Assembly (NCBI GenBank): GCA_958437935.1
Contig: CAUBPS010000015.1
Location: 1-61,935 of the forward strand
Source: an uncultured Collinsella sp.
Lineage (GTDB): Bacteria; Actinomycetota; Coriobacteriia; Coriobacteriales; Coriobacteriaceae
DNA length: 61,935 nucleotides
Reading direction: 5' to 3'
In this document: one piece after another, positions 43,871-51,822 of the stretch
Layout: each line of letters begins with the position of its first letter
Position numbering within the stretch: position 1 is the stretch's first letter
The notes under the pieces: model-generated
Seen by the model: only the letters and a program-made list of their open reading frames with translations
Told to the model about the DNA's origin: nothing
The model's database searches: none
Made by a program: the position numbers and the translations under genes

Positions 43871-44860
43871 CTAGAAGCACCAAGCAGGGCAGACGCAAAT
43901 CGAGGTCGTCGCAAAGTCGCCGTCCAACGGACCGCCGCTGACGTTGACACGGAGGAAGTTCGCAGGGTAGCCCGGACTCACCGAACGCTCCCACCAAACG
44001 CTGCCAATGGAGATGGCGGAGTTGCTCGAATAGTTCGATTTCACCTTACCCCTGAAGCCCTCGTACTGGGCGCCCTCGGAGGAAGTCCACGGGAAACTGG
44101 AGACCCAATAGGAAATGGGGACGATCTCGGAATCGCTGAGTAGGAACAGCTTGTCCGTTGTCGCCGTCACGGTGTCATCCTTTTCCGTGTACCCGCTGAC
44201 GTTGTGCGAGAGCTTCCTGACCGGTTTCACCCTGGACTGGAAATCGGAGGGCATCAGGTTCCAGATCTCGCCGGAATTCATTTTCCGGCGCAAGTCCGAC
44301 TGCTCCCAGCCGCCGGCATTCGTTTTCGTGGCGTTCATGCAGGATCTGATACCCGTCGAGGTGGTGAGGAACGTCAGTCCCGCCTTGCCCGAACCGTCCG
44401 TGAGGTCGTCGTGGTTGATGCCGATGATGCGGTACTCGAGCGTCTGCCCATCTGTCAGCTTTATCGAGAACTTGGTGGCGGCATCCATGGCGGCCTTCGC
44501 CTTGGCGTAGGCGATAGACGATGTACCGTTCTTGGCAATGTCTCTGGCAACCGCCTCCTGCTCATCGAGCGTCCAATCCTTCGCATCCTTGGCTACCGCC
44601 GCTTGGACAGTCGCGGAGTCGGCCCCAGTGGAGCTGTCGCCGGACGCGCCTCCCTCGGTGCCGCCGGTCGCCCCGCTGTTCACCGTGTTGCCGACCAGGT
44701 TGAACTGGTTTCGGATGGCACCCGCCACGCCGGGTCCGGCGAACACTATGACCAGGCCGATGATCGCGATGATCAGGACGTACTCGATGATACTTTGACC
44801 TCGGAGGCGGGTATTCCTAGGAGATACCCCCCCCCGAAGGTTCCGCGCCGCTGCATACAT
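43871..44860 (-). CDS. Flp-type pilin fused to DUF6273 domain, copy 2; in frame (predicted ON)
   Basis: 329 residues from ATG 44860, which follows GAAGGGAG; an upstream in-frame GTG is unlikely. The N-terminal sequence has an R-rich leader, then the Flp prepilin signature RLRGQSIIEY (G-x4-EY) and a 20-residue hydrophobic helix, so processing by a prepilin peptidase of the Tad type is expected, though none is in the window. A Gly/Ser linker, an Ala-rich helical segment (DWTLDEQEAVARDI), and a C-terminal DUF6273 domain (YRIIGINHDDL, GGWEQSDLRRKMNS, DKLFLLSDSEI, PAWCF) follow. The domain has the FGE/lectin-like fold in related families, so adhesive binding is plausible. A 9-G tract at codons 9-12 keeps the frame. 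Confidence 0.72.
   Translation of the reverse strand: MYAAARNLRGGVSPRNTRLRGQSIIEYVLIIAIIGLVIVFAGPGVAGAIRNQFNLVGNTVNSGATGGTEGGASGDSSTGADSATVQAAVAKDAKDWTLDEQEAVARDIAKNGTSSIAYAKAKAAMDAATKFSIKLTDGQTLEYRIIGINHDDLTDGSGKAGLTFLTTSTGIRSCMNATKTNAGGWEQSDLRRKMNSGEIWNLMPSDFQSRVKPVRKLSHNVSGYTEKDDTVTATTDKLFLLSDSEIVPISYWVSSFPWTSSEGAQYEGFRGKVKSNYSSNSAISIGSVWWERSVSPGYPANFLRVNVSGGPLDGDFATTSICVCPAWCF
44827..44835 (-). repeat. Homopolymer tract of 9 C (9 G in the coding strand), putative phase-variation switch
   Basis: Nine identical bases within codons 9-12 of pilin copy 2. Length divisible by three, so the frame is open. See the 11-base tract in copy 1. Confidence 0.7.
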
Positions 44861-45072
44861 ATGCGACACTCCCTTCGTATGGGGATTGATATTGCGTGCA
44901 GAGCGTACGTTAGAGCGAACCAATCAGCCCGTAACGTGCCGATGCGGCAACAAGTGAGGCGGGGAAGGAGTCAGGCGCCCTCAGAGCGGCTATGACGCTC
45001 GCTTCGGGCGTTGCCCGCATTCCTATCGAGGCAACCGTTTCACACCTTTAGATAGACGAATGAAAGCCATAG

Positions 45073-45105
45073 AAAAGCGGGGTCCGGCTACAAGCCGAAC
45101 CCCGC
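45073..45105 (-). terminator. Terminator of the RHH antitoxin gene
   Basis: GCGGGGTTCGGCT and AGCCGGACCCCGC pair on the minus strand, followed by TTTTC. Confidence 0.75.
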
Positions 45106-45145
45106 CCAAGAGAAACATTTAGAGTCGGGGAAGACACTACGTGTA

Positions 45146-45373
45146 TCACTCGGCCTCCGCTGCCATGCGCACGACCTCTTCCATTGGGTAACGTATTCCA
45201 TCATCCGCGTCCAAGGCCTCGTCGTAGGCCTCGGTGTCCGCCATGTCCTCAGCCTTCTCGAGGGCGGCCCTTTTCACGAACTCAGGAAAGGACATGCCGG
45301 CGGTGTCCGCAAGGCTCTGAATCAAGGCCCTTTCGTCCTCGTCGAACTTGACCGCGATCTCGCACATCGCCAT
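45146..45373 (-). CDS. Ribbon-helix-helix (RelB/DUF6290-like) antitoxin
   Basis: 75 residues from ATG 45373. MCEIAVKFDEDERALIQSLAD gives the N-terminal strand and helix of an RHH fold, then FVKRAALEKAEDMADTEAYDEAL, as in RelB/DUF6290 antitoxins. No toxin ORF of usual type follows. An upstream 5' duplicate is at 43592-43620. Has its own terminator. Confidence 0.7.
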   Translation of the reverse strand: MAMCEIAVKFDEDERALIQSLADTAGMSFPEFVKRAALEKAEDMADTEAYDEALDADDGIRYPMEEVVRMAAEAE

Positions 45374-45586
45374 GGTTGCTCCCGTCAACGCCGTCATCGA
45401 AGTGAATCCATTATCCACCCACCGCATACGCCCTGAACTCCAAATGCCAAGCAAGGGAGAAAACCGAGGACCCGAAGGCATTATCAAATCGGGCGATGAA
45501 GGGAGTGAACAGGACGACGTAATCGGAGTCCGTCCCGCCATCTGGGTCAAATTGAATTAGAAGCCGGCTCTCAAAACGGCTGAAAC

Positions 45587-45620
45587 GAAAAGCCGACCTC
45601 GATGCGCTTGGGGTCGGCTT
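45587..45620 (-). terminator. Terminator of the BspA-type fragment
   Basis: AAGCCGACC and GGTCGGCTT pair around a 12-base loop, followed on the minus strand by TTTCGTTT. Confidence 0.65.
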
Positions 45621-45665
45621 CTCGCAGTGAGTTCGGTTCCGGTTACCGCCAGGCCTTGGGGAGAA

Positions 45666-46394
45666 TTACTCCGGGGCCTTGCTATTGAATCCAAAATGAT
45701 AAGCATCAGCGCGGACATTCCAATTCGAGCAATCGAGATTGAGCTTGTCACAGCACTCGAACATGAGACCGAAATCTGTTGCCTTTTCGGTAATTTCGAG
45801 CTGATCGACAGCGGCTTGCATTGCGCCGTCGCTCATTGCGCGGCAATTGTGAAACAGACAGTGGAACGACAGCACATTGGATGTTTCCCATCCGCCCAGA
45901 TAGGGCGATTTCATCCGTTTGCAGCCGAGAAAGGTACCGTTAAGCCTTATGAGCGACTGAGTGGACCAGTTCGACGCGTCGATAGAAGTCAGGCTACTGC
46001 AATCCCCAAAGGTCAAGAAGAAATCTGAACATCTGGACGTATCGAGCTTTTGGACATCGATGCTCGAAAGGTTCTCCATTCTGTAAAACCAGTAGTCGAT
46101 TGAAGTCGGAGCTATGCCGCTATCGGCGACCTTTACCGTGCGGACCGCAGTTCGAACCGACCACCAAGGAATATTTGGCTCATGCGCGAGCCACTCACCC
46201 CGTTTATCCCAATTAAGGTTCACGTCCTTCTCTGACTCGAACCCCGTATAAACATCGGTCACCCTGCGGCAGTTGAACATATCTCCCACTTGCGGAACTC
46301 CACGCCTCTTGTAGAACATGAGGCTGTGGTCGTCCTCACTGTAAATCGCGAAGGCCGTGCCGTTCTGCGTGGAACTGATATGCCGCTGCGGCAA
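45666..46394 (-). CDS. BspA/DUF285-type leucine-rich surface protein fragment
   Basis: 242 residues with the repeating pattern (WFYRMENLSSIDVQKLDTS, then CSSLTSIDASNW, and MKSPYLGGWETS) of BspA-like DUF285 leucine-rich repeats. The N-terminal segment (AFAIYSEDDHSLMFYKR, then VTDVYTGFES) is the usual opening of Collinsella-type surface proteins. The nominal start is TTG directly after an in-frame TGA, with no ribosome-binding site or signal peptide, so it is probably a 5'-truncated gene. It also stops without a sorting signal. Confidence 0.55.
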   Translation of the reverse strand: MPQRHISSTQNGTAFAIYSEDDHSLMFYKRRGVPQVGDMFNCRRVTDVYTGFESEKDVNLNWDKRGEWLAHEPNIPWWSVRTAVRTVKVADSGIAPTSIDYWFYRMENLSSIDVQKLDTSRCSDFFLTFGDCSSLTSIDASNWSTQSLIRLNGTFLGCKRMKSPYLGGWETSNVLSFHCLFHNCRAMSDGAMQAAVDQLEITEKATDFGLMFECCDKLNLDCSNWNVRADAYHFGFNSKAPE

Positions 46395-46489
46395 TCACAC
46401 TAAGAAGGTAAGGCGTTCGGAGTGACATCCCGTTCCAAAACGTATGGGCTCAATATGCCCATGTCGGGTCGGCGGATGTCTGACGTCCG

Positions 46490-46738
46490 CTATGCACGCG
46501 ATCTCCTGTCCGACAGGAACCATGCGCAGAAGCGCAGGACGGGCAGGGCCGGCCCCGGCTGCCGTCCGGCCGCAGGAGATGCCAGGAGCCACAGGGCGAG
46601 CGCTGCGGCCTCGGGCGATGCGTGAACCTCCTCCGCGGCCGCTGCGACCTCGTCCTCGAGTTCTTCGGTGGCCCTGAGCCACGAGCGGTTGATCGATAGC
46701 CCTATAAGTTCATCAGGTACGCTAGAGCCAGTCGTCAT
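46490..46738 (-). CDS. Small hypothetical protein, overlapping start with upstream gene
   Basis: 82 residues from ATG 46738, overlapping the end of the next gene (46722-47294) by 17 bases in another frame. Mostly helical with Ala-rich centre (ALALWLLASPAAG). No family. Translational coupling to the upstream gene is likely. Confidence 0.45.
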   Translation of the reverse strand: MTTGSSVPDELIGLSINRSWLRATEELEDEVAAAAEEVHASPEAAALALWLLASPAAGRQPGPALPVLRFCAWFLSDRRSRA

Positions 46739-47294
46739 TATAGACGAACCCCCTCGTATACAGCTCATCGACGAAGCGCAGCGCGTCGTGCGCGGACCAG
46801 TCCTTCTGGGCCAGGCCTTCTATCGCGATGGCGATGCTCTCGAAGATTCCGACACCATTCCTGAACAGGATCTTCAGCGCCTCGTCCCTCGCGGCCTGGT
46901 TGTTGCGGAGGGACGGAAGGAACGCAGCCGGGATAACGGCCTCGTAGAACATGTCCCGATCGAGTACCGCGAAGCGGCCGGGGACCCTGTTCCTGGCGTT
47001 CATCTCGTTGACGAGCGCGACGAAGCGGGGCCGGGTCGAGGGTGCTATCCTGCGCGGCGAGAGGAATGTCGTGGCAACGATCCCGCTACTCTCCATGTTG
47101 ATCGATATCTGGATCGAGGGGACCGAGCTCACGATGAAGTGGGCGGCGTCTGCCCTGAGCTCCACGACGTTGCCGTGCATGACGATGCCGGGGCCGTGTG
47201 CGGGCCTGTACCTGCCGTCGGCGCTTGCCTGGTCACGGACGATCTGCCTCAGCAGGTCTTCATTCGAACACTGCCCGCCATTTATGGCCTCCAT
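46722..47294 (-). CDS. Hypothetical protein, possible YbjN-like fold
   Basis: 190 residues from ATG 47294 with a strong AAGGAGGT ribosome-binding site. The pattern (MHGNVVELRADAAHFIVSSVPSIQISINM, then RFVALVNEMNARNRVPGRFAVLDRD) resembles YbjN/T3S-chaperone-like domains (NxxxxxxGxFxLDxxG, then hydrophobic strand), but the match is loose. Divergent from the gene at 47414, with overlapping promoters. Confidence 0.5.
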   Translation of the reverse strand: MEAINGGQCSNEDLLRQIVRDQASADGRYRPAHGPGIVMHGNVVELRADAAHFIVSSVPSIQISINMESSGIVATTFLSPRRIAPSTRPRFVALVNEMNARNRVPGRFAVLDRDMFYEAVIPAAFLPSLRNNQAARDEALKILFRNGVGIFESIAIAIEGLAQKDWSAHDALRFVDELYTRGFVYNDDWL

Positions 47295-47331
47295 AGACGA
47301 CCTCCTTCGGACATAAATCTCAACTGTTCTC

Positions 47332-47360
47332 ACTATACATGTTGCAGTCACTGCGAACAA
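47332..47360 (-). promoter_or_regulatory. Promoter for the minus-strand pair
   Basis: Minus strand TTGTTC, 17-base spacer and TATAGT, positions 47360 to 47332, with the ribosome-binding site of the gene at 47294 downstream. Confidence 0.5.
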
Positions 47361-47370
47361 GAACTATACT
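47342..47370 (+). promoter_or_regulatory. Promoter for the gene at 47414
   Basis: TTGCAG (47342-47347), 17-base spacer, TATACT (47365-47370); it overlaps the opposing promoter almost completely, so the two genes probably compete or are coregulated. Confidence 0.55.
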
Positions 47371-47413
47371 TCGAACAGCAAAACGCATGCTACCTATTAA
47401 AGGAGATAACAAC

Positions 47414-47860
47414 ATGGCGAACCAGACTCCCCCCATGCGCAAAGCAATCCGCACTGCGAACGAGAACGCGTGGCTCCTGTCTGAAGCAACGTCTCGCGTG
47501 ATTGCAGAAACAGGCAAGCCCGCCCCAACGCCGAGCACGGTGCTCGCATATGCCTTAGACAAGTTGGACGATCAGATGACAATAGCCGCAGCCGCCAAGA
47601 AGAGGATCGATTTTGATCAAGTTATGTGCCCGATCGAGGAATTCTGCAAGCTGGCCCAGCTTCCTCCAGCAACGACCAGCAGCCTGAGCGGCCGCTATGT
47701 CTTCACGGTAACGGGTCAGAAGGTAATCACTCATCTAATGCAAATGAACGCTCGCCTGACGCTCGACCTTCTGCCCTGCGAAGTTAAAAGTTGCTACACC
47801 ATCCGTTGCGCTATGCGCGTCTTTCTGCTGGACGCATACGGCACGGTGCCGATGGTGTAG
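47414..47860 (+). CDS. Hypothetical protein
   Basis: 148 residues from ATG 47414 with AAAGGAGA upstream. Starts MANQTPPMRKAIRTAN; the middle has a DKLDDQMTIAAAAKKRIDF helix and RYVFTVTGQKV strand. No recognised family. Composition is moderate in GC and unlike the neighbours. Confidence 0.5.
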   Translation: MANQTPPMRKAIRTANENAWLLSEATSRVIAETGKPAPTPSTVLAYALDKLDDQMTIAAAAKKRIDFDQVMCPIEEFCKLAQLPPATTSSLSGRYVFTVTGQKVITHLMQMNARLTLDLLPCEVKSCYTIRCAMRVFLLDAYGTVPMV

Positions 47861-48273
47861 TAGACGCCTGGACACGCAGAAACCGCGCGCCATCCCATCT
47901 AGCCGCCCGGCCGGTGGTTTGCCAATTCGTCCCAAAACGTATGCCGTCCGGCACGACCGACGGCCGAGTCTTGCGCCCCGTTCGGGCAGCGCCAGAACCC
48001 CGTGCCGGAACCCATGCGGTCGATTGCAGGGGAATTCAGCCGAGGCCATCGAGGAGCCGACCTAGGGACGGCGCCCTCAGTCCTCGAAGGATTTCAACCG
48101 CCCCTTAAAGGCTCGGATTGATTTAACGGTTGATTCAATCCGGCAGAATATGCCGGGCATGGACCGGTTGACACAATGTAAGGTAAAAAGCAGATGCGGC
48201 CGTACGCCGGTGCGGGGTTCGGGTGATGTGATAGAAAGAAATATACGTATTACATCTAACCAAGAGGTGCGTC
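47861..48273. other. Gene-free segment upstream of the small RHH gene
   Basis: No gene supported. GGATTGA-N13-TCAATCC (48115-48141) and CCGGCAGAATATGCCGG (48141-48157) are imperfect palindromes. The last 60 bases are AT-rich with GATGTGAT...ATTACATC around ATACGTAT near 48226-48256, a candidate operator for the RHH protein. Confidence 0.4.
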
Positions 48274-48468
48274 ATGGCAACCGCCACCGCAGCCCTGAGA
48301 ATCCCCGAGGACCTTGCGAACAGGTACGACCGCCTGGCGAAGTCGACGGGCCGCACGAAAAACTTCTACATGACGGAGGCGCTTGCCGCAGAGATAGGCA
48401 GGCTCGAATACGAGTACGGCCTCATGAATTATCCGGGAAGCGTTTGGTTGCGAGCCACGCCGGTGTGA
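48274..48468 (+). CDS. Ribbon-helix-helix (RelB/CopG-type) antitoxin, probably C-terminally truncated
   Basis: 64 residues from ATG 48274 with AAGAGGTG upstream. ATAALRIPEDLANRYDRLAKSTGRTKNFYMTEAL, given in parts, is the classic RHH N-terminus, followed by EIGRLEYEYGL. The remaining residues (MNYPGSVWLRATPV) do not fit the usual toxin-binding tail, and the ORF ends just before the kinase gene, so it was likely cut at the island border. Confidence 0.55.
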   Translation: MATATAALRIPEDLANRYDRLAKSTGRTKNFYMTEALAAEIGRLEYEYGLMNYPGSVWLRATPV

Positions 48469-48480
48469 GGGCCTGAGTCG

Positions 48481-49878
48481 TCAGGCCCCGCACAGGGGGA
48501 CCGCGATGGTGGCCACCGCGCCGCCCGAGGGGCTGTTGGCGAGCGAGACGGAGCCCCCGTGGGCGCTCGCGGCCTCGGAGGCGGCGTGGAGGCCGAGCCC
48601 GTAGTGGCGGCCTCCGTCGCGCGAGGAGCGGGAGGAGTCGTCTGTGAAGAGGCGCTCGCAGCCGCGTTCGAGGGCGGCGGGAGAGAAGCCCGGTCCGTCG
48701 TCGGACACCTCGATGACGAGGTGCCCGCCCGCGACGTCGCAGGAGACCGCCACGCGCGAGCGCGCGTGCTCGGCGGCGTTGGCCACGAGGTTCGCGGCGG
48801 CTCGCGTCAGGGCGGTTCGGTCGAGCGGGGCCTCGGGCGCGCCCGCGACAGCGGGGCCCGTGGCCGCGTCGAGTGTCACGCCTCGCGACCGGGCGATCTG
48901 GGCGGCCTCGGCGAGGACCTGCTCGCAGAGCTCGGCCGGCCGCATGGGGGCCCTCTCCGCCCCGCCGGACCCGCGCGAGGCCTCGATGAGCAGGCGCACG
49001 TAGCCGTCGAGCCTTTCGACACTGCCGGCTATGTCGCGCGCGGCGGCCGCGAGGTCGGCGTCTTTCTCGTTTTCCAGCTCCTCTGCCACGAAGTCGGCGT
49101 TGGCGCGCAGCACGGTGAGCGGCGTCTTGAGGTCGTGGGCGAGCGACGCCACCTGCTCGCGCTGCCCCCGCTCCGCGGCCCAGCGGGCCTCGAGCGACTC
49201 GGCGAGGGAGGTCCGCATGGCGTCCATCGCGGCAAGGACGTCGTTCACCTCGCGCACGTTGGTGCTGCCGACCGCGAAGTCGAGCTCCCCCGCGCCGACG
49301 CGCCCCGCCGCCTCCGCGAGCGGCGCCATCTTGCGCGAGATCACGCGGCTCGCGCGGCGCGCCACGAGCGCGAGCGCGAGCGCGCTTCCCGCAGCGGCGC
49401 CGACGAGCATGAGGTTCTGCGGGTTGGGAAGCAGGCCGGCGAGGTCGCGCGAGACCCACTGCGGCAGGTACTCGCTGACGAGTGCGCAGGCCCCGCCGCC
49501 CTTGAGCGGGAACGCGGCGTAGGTGAGGCCCGAGCCCCCGCCCTCGATCTCCACTGTGCCCGGATCCGCGGCGAGTGCCGCACGGGCCATTTCCGTCGCG
49601 TCCTCGAGCCGCGTGCCCTCGAGGTCTGTCATCAGCACGTGTCCGTCCTTGTTCAGGATGAGGTAGCGGTACGCCGTCGGCACGTCCTGCTGCCCGCAGA
49701 CGCCGTCGCGTGCCAGGCCCTCCGCGACCTCGCGCGCATTGGCCGGCCCCCAGCTTGCCTCGTAGACGAAGCCCGCGTTGATCGCCGCGGAGAGCGCCAT
49801 GAACGAGGCGAGCCACGCCGTGGCGACCGCCGCGAACGCGTAGGCGAAGTAGCGCGCGATGACGAAGGAGAGCGGCAT
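48481..49878 (-). CDS. Sensor histidine kinase of the ABC transporter locus
   Basis: 465 residues from ATG 49878 (a GTG at 49917 overlapping the regulator gene is possible). Two N-terminal helices with an extracytoplasmic region between, a HAMP-like region, the H box SLAHDLKTPLTVLR with the phosphoacceptor histidine, N box LVANAAEH, and G boxes EVSDDGPGFSP and GLGL. Together with the response regulator it likely senses an antimicrobial at the envelope. Very high GC. Confidence 0.85.
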   Translation of the reverse strand: MPLSFVIARYFAYAFAAVATAWLASFMALSAAINAGFVYEASWGPANAREVAEGLARDGVCGQQDVPTAYRYLILNKDGHVLMTDLEGTRLEDATEMARAALAADPGTVEIEGGGSGLTYAAFPLKGGGACALVSEYLPQWVSRDLAGLLPNPQNLMLVGAAAGSALALALVARRASRVISRKMAPLAEAAGRVGAGELDFAVGSTNVREVNDVLAAMDAMRTSLAESLEARWAAERGQREQVASLAHDLKTPLTVLRANADFVAEELENEKDADLAAAARDIAGSVERLDGYVRLLIEASRGSGGAERAPMRPAELCEQVLAEAAQIARSRGVTLDAATGPAVAGAPEAPLDRTALTRAAANLVANAAEHARSRVAVSCDVAGGHLVIEVSDDGPGFSPAALERGCERLFTDDSSRSSRDGGRHYGLGLHAASEAASAHGGSVSLANSPSGGAVATIAVPLCGA

Positions 49879-49904
49879 GCCCCCGCGACCTCGCGCCCCG
49901 GTCC

Positions 49905-50567
49905 TCAGAGCTGCCACTTGTACCCCATCCCCCAGACGGTCGCGATCGGATCGGCGCCGGCCTCGGAGAGTTTCCTCCGGGCGCGGCTGACCTGCATGGA
50001 TATGGCCGCGTCGTCGGCGTCGCTCTCCCAGCCGAGCACCGCCTCGCGTATCTGCGCGCGGCTCATGACCTGCCCGGGGTGGCGGGCGAGGTACTCGCAG
50101 ATGGCGTACTCGGTGGGCGTGAGCGGCACGGCCTCGCCGCCCACGGCGAGGCCGCGCGCCCCGAGGTCGATCCGCACCTCCCCGAAGGAGAGGGCGTGCG
50201 AGCGCGGCCGGCGCTCACGGCGTAGATGGGCCGCGACCTTGGCGCGCAGCTCGGCGGCCCCGAAGGGCTTGCGGACGTAGTCGTCGGCGCCCAGGCCGTA
50301 ACCGGCCACGGCGTCCTCCTCGGCCACGCGCGCGGTCAGGAAGACGATGGGCCCGTCGAAGTCCGGGCGGATCTGCCGCACGAGCTCGAAGCCGTCGAGC
50401 CCCGGCATCATGACGTCGCAGAGCACGAGGTCGAAGCGCGAGAGGTCCATCCCCGGGACCGCCGTCGGGTCCGCCGCCCTGATGACCTCATGGCCGTCGC
50501 GGCCGAGGACGCGCGCGAGCGCGTCGAGGATCGCCCGTTCATCATCCACTGCCAGTATCCTCGCCAT
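49905..50567 (-). CDS. OmpR/PhoB-type response regulator
   Basis: 220 residues. Receiver domain (phosphoacceptor D in DLVLCDVMMPGLDG near residue 55; KPFG later) and a C-terminal winged helix (TPTEYAICEYLARHPGQVMSRAQI, then VSRARRKL). Between the transporter genes and the kinase gene, probably one operon. Expected to regulate the ABC transporter. Confidence 0.9.
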   Translation of the reverse strand: MARILAVDDERAILDALARVLGRDGHEVIRAADPTAVPGMDLSRFDLVLCDVMMPGLDGFELVRQIRPDFDGPIVFLTARVAEEDAVAGYGLGADDYVRKPFGAAELRAKVAAHLRRERRPRSHALSFGEVRIDLGARGLAVGGEAVPLTPTEYAICEYLARHPGQVMSRAQIREAVLGWESDADDAAISMQVSRARRKLSEAGADPIATVWGMGYKWQL

Positions 50568-50612
50568 GTTCGACCTCCTGAAACTCTCGTCGGAATTGTA
50601 CTAGCGCCGCAC

Positions 50613-51014
50613 TCAGCGGTCCAGAGCCCTGCGCGCAGCCGCGGGCGCCTCGGCCGCGTCGCACGCGCGGTAGCGCACGCCCGAGCCGCCGCGCGCCTCG
50701 ATCTCAAACCAGCCCTCGCCGTCCGACTCCCGCCCGAAGAAGATGAGCTGGAGCTCTCGGACATTGCCTCTGTCGTCCGCCGCGTCCACCAGGTAGACGT
50801 AGTTCGCCCCCGCCCCAGTGGCGTCGGCGTAGAAGCTCGCGTGGCTGCCGGGCTCGGGCGCGGGCGCCCACATGGCGATCTCAGGGTTGGGCAGCGCGCG
50901 TTCGGCGATCGAGCGCAGCGCCGACCCCCAGCCGGCGTCGAGCAGGGCATTCCCGCCCAGGACGAGCGCTGCGGAGAGGAGGACGAGCACGGCGGCGAGC
51001 GGCCTCCTACGCAT
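50613..51014 (-). CDS. Small exported protein of the ABC transporter locus
   Basis: 133 residues with an N-terminal hydrophobic segment (AAVLVLLSAALVLGGNALL) that may be a signal or anchor. The rest is YVYLVDAADDRGNVRELQLIFFGRE, a beta-strand pattern reminiscent of YxeA-type proteins next to lantibiotic-immunity transporters. It overlaps the permease stop by 8 bases. Confidence 0.6.
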   Translation of the reverse strand: MRRRPLAAVLVLLSAALVLGGNALLDAGWGSALRSIAERALPNPEIAMWAPAPEPGSHASFYADATGAGANYVYLVDAADDRGNVRELQLIFFGRESDGEGWFEIEARGGSGVRYRACDAAEAPAAARRALDR

Positions 51015-51822
51015 CTGCCCTCCCGTCCTCGAAGCGGCAGAACCAGGCGAGAAGGACGGCGGCGGTCGCCAGGGTGAGCACGAGGCCAGCGAGCGCAGTC
51101 GTGAGGAGAGGGCCCGCCGCGCGTGCGGCGTCGATGAAGGCCTCCACCCCGAGCGACCCCAGGCGCGCGGGCCAGGCGAGCGGAACCCAGCTCAGGGGCG
51201 TCGCCAGGGCACCGGTGAGCTCGCCGGTCATGAGGCCGTGCGCAAGTCCGCCCACTGAGAAGAACGCGAGGAGCACCCCCGCCGCGCCGGCGCCGATGGC
51301 GGCGTTGCGGCCGAGGCGCAGGGCCGCGCCGAGCCCCAGCGCGTAGAGGGGCAGGCTGCCCAGCACGATGCCCGCCCAGGCGGCCGCAAGCGGCGCGGGC
51401 CCGAGCGGCAGGCGCCCGGCGACGGCGAGCACGGCCCCGAACGCGCCGAGCGCCACGGCCAGCGCGCCCGCGCCGAGCGCCGCAAGGGCGAGCAGCTTCG
51501 CCGCGACGGCGCGCCCGCGCGAGGGGACCGCCGTGAGGTTGGCGAGGCGCCCGGCAGCGCGCTCCTCGTCCACGGCGAGCCCGCAGACGATGGCGGACAT
51601 GAGCGGCATGAGGGCGCCGAGGAACTGGGCGTAGGCGTCCGCGCCCAGCGCCGGGTCCCATCGGGTTACGGAGAAGTACTCGCCGCAGGCAAGACCGGCT
51701 GCCAGGCCGCAGACGAGGTGCACCACTGCGAGCGGGGAGCGCGCCAGGCGCAGGGCCTCGGAGAGCAGGGCCCGCGGGAGGGTCATGCGCGGCGTCGGGT
51801 CGGAGAGTCGTGCCATGGCCAT
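51007..51822 (-). CDS. Lantibiotic-immunity type ABC permease, MutG-like
   Basis: 271 residues from ATG 51822, which overlaps the preceding TGA by one base. Six predicted helices, Ala/Leu/Gly-rich, with the EYFSVTRWDPAL loop after the second helix as in MutG/EpiG-type permeases. Exports or expels lantibiotics with the MutE-like partner and ATPase. Confidence 0.75.
   Translation of the reverse strand: MAMARLSDPTPRMTLPRALLSEALRLARSPLAVVHLVCGLAAGLACGEYFSVTRWDPALGADAYAQFLGALMPLMSAIVCGLAVDEERAAGRLANLTAVPSRGRAVAAKLLALAALGAGALAVALGAFGAVLAVAGRLPLGPAPLAAAWAGIVLGSLPLYALGLGAALRLGRNAAIGAGAAGVLLAFFSVGGLAHGLMTGELTGALATPLSWVPLAWPARLGSLGVEAFIDAARAAGPLLTTALAGLVLTLATAAVLLAWFCRFEDGRADA

Noticed and set aside
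40032..44860. Diversity-generating retroelement acting on the DUF6273 domains
   Set aside because: The domain fold would fit a DGR target, but there is no reverse transcriptase and no template repeat in the window, and differences between copies are spread rather than limited to adenines.
48559..50280. Plus-strand ORF of 573 codons opposite the two-component genes
   Set aside because: It is antisense to the kinase and regulator and has Arg/Gly-rich low-complexity sequence typical of high-GC shadows.
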